NCBI RefSeq assembly: GCF_905404315.1
Contig: NC_066288.1
Span: 13,478,501-13,542,500, forward strand
Source of the DNA: Leptidea sinapis
Taxonomy: Eukaryota > Arthropoda > Insecta > Lepidoptera > Pieridae
DNA length: 64,000 nt
Reading direction: 5' to 3'
Shown one piece after another: positions 60,091 to 64,000 of the stretch. Under the pieces are notes generated by a model. It made no database searches. It saw nothing but the letters and a program-made list of their open reading frames with translations, and was not told the origin of the DNA. Each line of letters begins with the position of its first letter. The first letter of the stretch is position 1. The translations under genes were made by a program, and so were the position numbers.

Positions 60091-63000
60091 TGAAAAATGA
60101 TCCCAAAATTGTTTCCTTCACCCTCGAGAACCTCGGACACGATATCCATATTGCTCAAAACATACTTTTGAGCAGCGGCCATCTTGGATTTGAAAACTGA
60201 TCACAAAATCGTTCTCTGCACCCTCGAGAACCTCGGATACGATACCCATAATCTAGTTATCATACTTTTGAACAGCGGCCATCTTGGATTTGAAAACTGA
60301 TCACAAAATCGTTCTCAGCACACTCGAAATCTCGGATACGATACCCATAATGTAGTTATCATACTTTTGAGCGGCGGCCATCTTGGATTTGAAAACTGAT
60401 CACAAAATCGTTCTCTGCATCCTCGAGAACCTCGGATACGATACCCATAATCTAGTTATCATACTTTTGAGCGGCGGCCATCTTGGATTTTAAAAATGAT
60501 CACAAAATCGTTCTCTGCAACCTCGAGAACCTAGGAAACGATACCCATAATCTAGTGATCATACATTTGAGCGGCGGCTATCTCGGATTTAAAAATGATC
60601 CCAAAATTGTTTTCTGCACCCTCGAGAACCTCGGACACGATATCCATATTGCTAGAACATAATTTTGTGCGGCGGCCATCTTGGATTAGAAAAATGATCA
60701 CAAAATCGTTCTCAGCACCCTCGAGAACCTCGGATACGATACCCATAATGTATTTATCATACTTTTGAGCGGCGGCCATCTTGGATTTGAAAAATGATCA
60801 CAAAATTGTTCCCTGCACACTCAAGAACCTCGGATACTATACCCAAATTTTTGTGTTCATAATCTTGGACGGCGGCCCTATTGGATTTGAAAAATGATCA
60901 CAAAATCGTTCTCAGCACCCTCGAGAACCTCGGATACGATACCCATAATGTAGTTATAATAATTTTGAGCGGCAGCCATCTTGGATTTAAAAATGATACC
61001 ATAATTGTTTTCTGCACCCTCGAGAATCTCGAATACGATACCCATAATCTTGTGATCATACATTTGAGCGGCAGCCATCTCGGATTTAAAAATGATCCCA
61101 AAATTGTTTTCTGCACCCTCGAGAACCTCGGACACGATATCCATATTGCTGAAAACATAATTTTGTGCGGCGGCCATCTTGGATTAGAAAAATGATCACA
61201 AAATCGTTCTCAGCACCCTCGAGAACCTCGGATACGATACCCATAATGTATTTATCATACTTTTGAGCGTTAGCCATCTTAATTTGAAAAAGTTGATCAC
61301 AAAATTGTTCCCTGCACACTCAAGAACCTCGGATACGACACCCAAATTTTTGTGTTCATAATCTTGCACGGCGGCCCTATTGGATTTGAAAAATGATCAC
61401 AAAATCGTTCTCAGCACCGTCGAGAACCTCGGATACGATACCCATAATGTAGTTATCATACTTTTGAGCGGCGGCCATCTTGGATTTGAAAACTGATCAC
61501 AAAATCGTTCTCTGCATCCTCGAGAACCTCGGATAGGATACCCATAATCTAGTTATCATACTTTTGAGCGGCGGCCATCTTGGATTTGAAAAATGATCAC
61601 AAAATCGTTCTCTGCAACCTCGAGAACCTCTGATACGATAACAATAATGTTGTTATCATAATTTTGAACGGCGGACATCTCGGATTTTTAAAATGATCCC
61701 AAAATTGTTTTCTGCACCCTCGAGAACCTCGGACACGATATCCATATTGCTCAAAACATACTTTTGAGCAGCGGCCATCTTGGATTTGAAAACTGATCAC
61801 AAAATCGTTCTCTGCACCCTCGAGAACCTCGGATACGATACCCATAATCTAGTTATCATACTTTTGAACAGCGGCCATCTTGGATTTGAAAACTGATCAC
61901 AAAATCGTTCTCAGCACACTTGAAATCTCGGTTACGATACCCATAATGTAGTTATCATACTTTTGAGCGGCGGCCATCTTGGATTTGAAAACTGATCACA
62001 AAATCGTTCTCTGCATCCTCGAGAACCTCGGATACGACACCCAAATTTTTGTGTTCATAATCTTGCACGGCGGCCCTATTGGATTTGAAAAATGATCACA
62101 AAATCGTTCTCAGCACCGTCGAGAACCTCGGATACGATACCCATAATGTAGTTATAATAATTTTGAGCGGCAGCCATCTTGGATTTAAAAATGATACCAA
62201 AATTGTTATCTGCACCCTCGAGAATCTCGAATACGATACCCATATTTTTGTGATTATAATCTTGCACGGCGGCCATCTTGGATTTGAAAACTGATCACAA
62301 AATCATTCTCTGCATCCTCGAGAACCTCGGATACGATACCCATAATCTAGTTATCATACTTTTGAGTGGCGGCCATCTTGGATTTGAAAAATGATCACAA
62401 AATCGTTCTCTGCACTCTCAAGAACCTCGGATACGATATCCATATTTTTGTGTTCATAATCTTGCACGGCAGCCCTCTTGGATTTGAAAAATGATCACAA
62501 AATCGTTCTCAGCACCCTCGAGAACCTAGGATACGATACCCATAATCTAGTGATCATACTTTTGAGCGGCGGCCATCTCGTATTTAAAAATGATCCCAAA
62601 ATTGTTTTCTGCACCCTCGAGAACCTCGGACACAATATCCATATTGCTCAAAACATAATTTTGTTCGGCTGCCATCTTGGATTAGAAAAATGATCACAAA
62701 ATCATTCTCAGCACCCTCGAGAACCTCGGATACGATACCCATAATGTAATTATCATACTTTTGAGCGGGGGCCATCTTGGATTTCAAAAATGATCACAAA
62801 ATCGTTCTCAGCGCCCTCGAGAACCTCGGATACGATACCCATAATGTAGTTATCATACTTTTAAGCGGCGGCTATTTTCGATTTGAAAAATGATCACAAA
62901 ATCGTTCTCTGCACACTCGAGAACCTCGGATACGATACCCATATTTTTGTGATCATAATCTTGCACGGCGGCCATCTCACATTTAAAAATGATCCCAAAA

Positions 63001-64000
63001 TTGTTTTCTGCACCCTCGAGATCCTCGGATACTATACCCATATTTTTGTGATCATAATCTTGCACGGCGGCCATCTTGGATTTGAAAAATGATCATAAAA
63101 TCATTCTCAGCACCCTCGAAATCTCGGATACGATACCCATAATGTAGTTATCATACTTTTGAGCGGCGGCCATCTTGGATTTGAAAACTGATCACAAAAT
63201 CGTTCTCTGCACCCTCGAGAACCTCGGACACGATATCCATATTGCTGAAAACATAATGGTTTGCGGCAGCCCCCTTGGATTTCTAAAATCATCGCAAAAT
63301 TCTTCTCTGCACCCTCGAGAAACTCGGACACGATATCCATATTGCTGAAAACATAATTTTGTGCAGCGGCCATCTTGGAATAGAAAAATGATCACAAAAT
63401 CGTTCTCAGCACTCTCGAGAACCTCGGATACGATACCCATAATGTATTTATCATACTTTTGAGCGGCGGCCATCTTGGATTTGAAAAATGATCACAAAAT
63501 CGTTCTCTGCACTCTCAAGAATCTCGGATACGATACCCATATTTTTGTGATCATAATCTTGCACGGCGGCCATCTTGGATTTGAAAAATTATCACAAAAT
63601 CGATCTCAGCACCCTCGAAAAACTCGGATACGATACCCATAATGTAGTTATCATACTTTTGAGCGGCGGCCATCTTGGATTTGAAAACTGATCACAAAAT
63701 CGTTCTCTGCATCCTCGAAAAACTCGTATACGATACCCATAATCTAGATGTCATACTTTTGAGCGGCGGCCATCTTGGATTTGAAAAATGATCACAAAAT
63801 TGTTCTCTGCAACCTCGAGAACCTCTGATACGATACCCATAATCTAGTGATCATACATTTGAGCGGCGGCCATCTCGGATTTGAAAAATGATCACAAAAT
63901 TGTTCCCTGCACACTCAAGAACCTCGGATACGATACCCAAATTTTTGTGTTCATAATCTTGCACGGCGGCCCTATTGTATTTGAAAAATGATCACAAAAT

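Larger units (their letters stand above)
45869..64000. repeat. Tandem satellite array, right part (continues after the retrotransposon)
   Basis: The same satellite resumes directly at the retrotransposon target duplication and runs to the window end, about 182 monomers in the same orientation and, allowing for the 5-bp duplication, in the same phase as the left part. The array is therefore one unit split by the insertion. From 45.9 to about 54.2 kb the blocks are near-copies of 21.6-27.7 kb. From 54.2 kb onward the mixture of classes is less regular, with more single-base variants, such as TTTTGAACAGCGGCC and GAAAACTGATCAC monomers. I see no gene, no unrelated DNA and no second mobile element in it. 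The array end is outside the window. Confidence 0.97.

Noticed and set aside
1..64000. CRISPR-like array of direct repeats
   Set aside because: The whole 100-bp period is repeated with no unique spacers, the unit is too long, and the context is eukaryotic with a copia element.
1..64000. CENP-B box in the monomer
   Set aside because: No stretch in either orientation of the typical monomer fits the TTCG-N4-A-N2-CGGG pattern. A centromeric role can be neither claimed nor excluded from sequence.
1..64000. tRNA, 5S or other RNA gene hidden in the repeated unit
   Set aside because: The monomer has no clover-leaf, no A/B or C box combination that I can recognise, and only short stems.

Overview
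The window is almost entirely one tandem satellite. About 59.4 kb (1-41291 and 45869-64000) is built from a monomer of about 100 bp (99 or 100 bp is usual), roughly 600 head-to-tail copies, all in one orientation. The only other sequence is a complete Ty1/copia-type LTR retrotransposon at 41292-45868 on the minus strand. Neither edge of the array is in the window. No host gene, tRNA, rRNA or CRISPR array was found. The setting is eukaryotic heterochromatin. Copia gag-pol style, a primer-binding site matching animal initiator-tRNA-Met, and a satellite that keeps its CpG dinucleotides suggest an arthropod, probably an insect. That assignment is an inference with modest confidence.

Monomers fall into recurring sequence classes (for example the 'attgctgaaaacataa', 'atttttgtgatcataat', 'ctagttatcatactttt' and 'gcagccctcttggatttct' types). 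These classes recur in the same order over long distances, so the array has a higher-order structure. From 1 to about 10.4 kb there are overlapping duplications with offsets of 696, 1,792, 1,693, 4,980 and 1,927 bp. From 9,546 to 17,947 there is a direct tandem duplication of exactly 4,200 bp in which I could find only three substitutions. From 17.9 to 54.2 kb a long composite block recurs at offsets of 12,013, 19,663, 7,650 and 9,641 bp, with nested tandem units of 1,992, 1,774 and 2,372 bp. Copies differ by gain or loss of whole monomers and by one conversion-like patch. From 54.2 to 64 kb the array is more mixed, with 180-bp and 2,090-bp repeats and a section (56.0-57.05 kb) that resembles 14.0-14.9 kb.

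The retrotransposon is 4,577 bp with two identical 221-bp LTRs, a perfect 5-bp target duplication (GCTAA), a 12-nt primer-binding site, and one unbroken gag-pol frame. All catalytic residues of protease, integrase, reverse transcriptase and RNase H are visible. It looks like a very recent insertion. A sister copy of the same satellite block at 21.6 kb preserves the empty target site.

The most noteworthy satellite features are three. A GCCATCTTG motif of the YY1/Pleiohomeotic type is present in nearly every monomer. One monomer class forms a 12-bp inverted repeat with its neighbour. An 80-bp truncated monomer, found ten times, acts as a lineage marker for the duplications.
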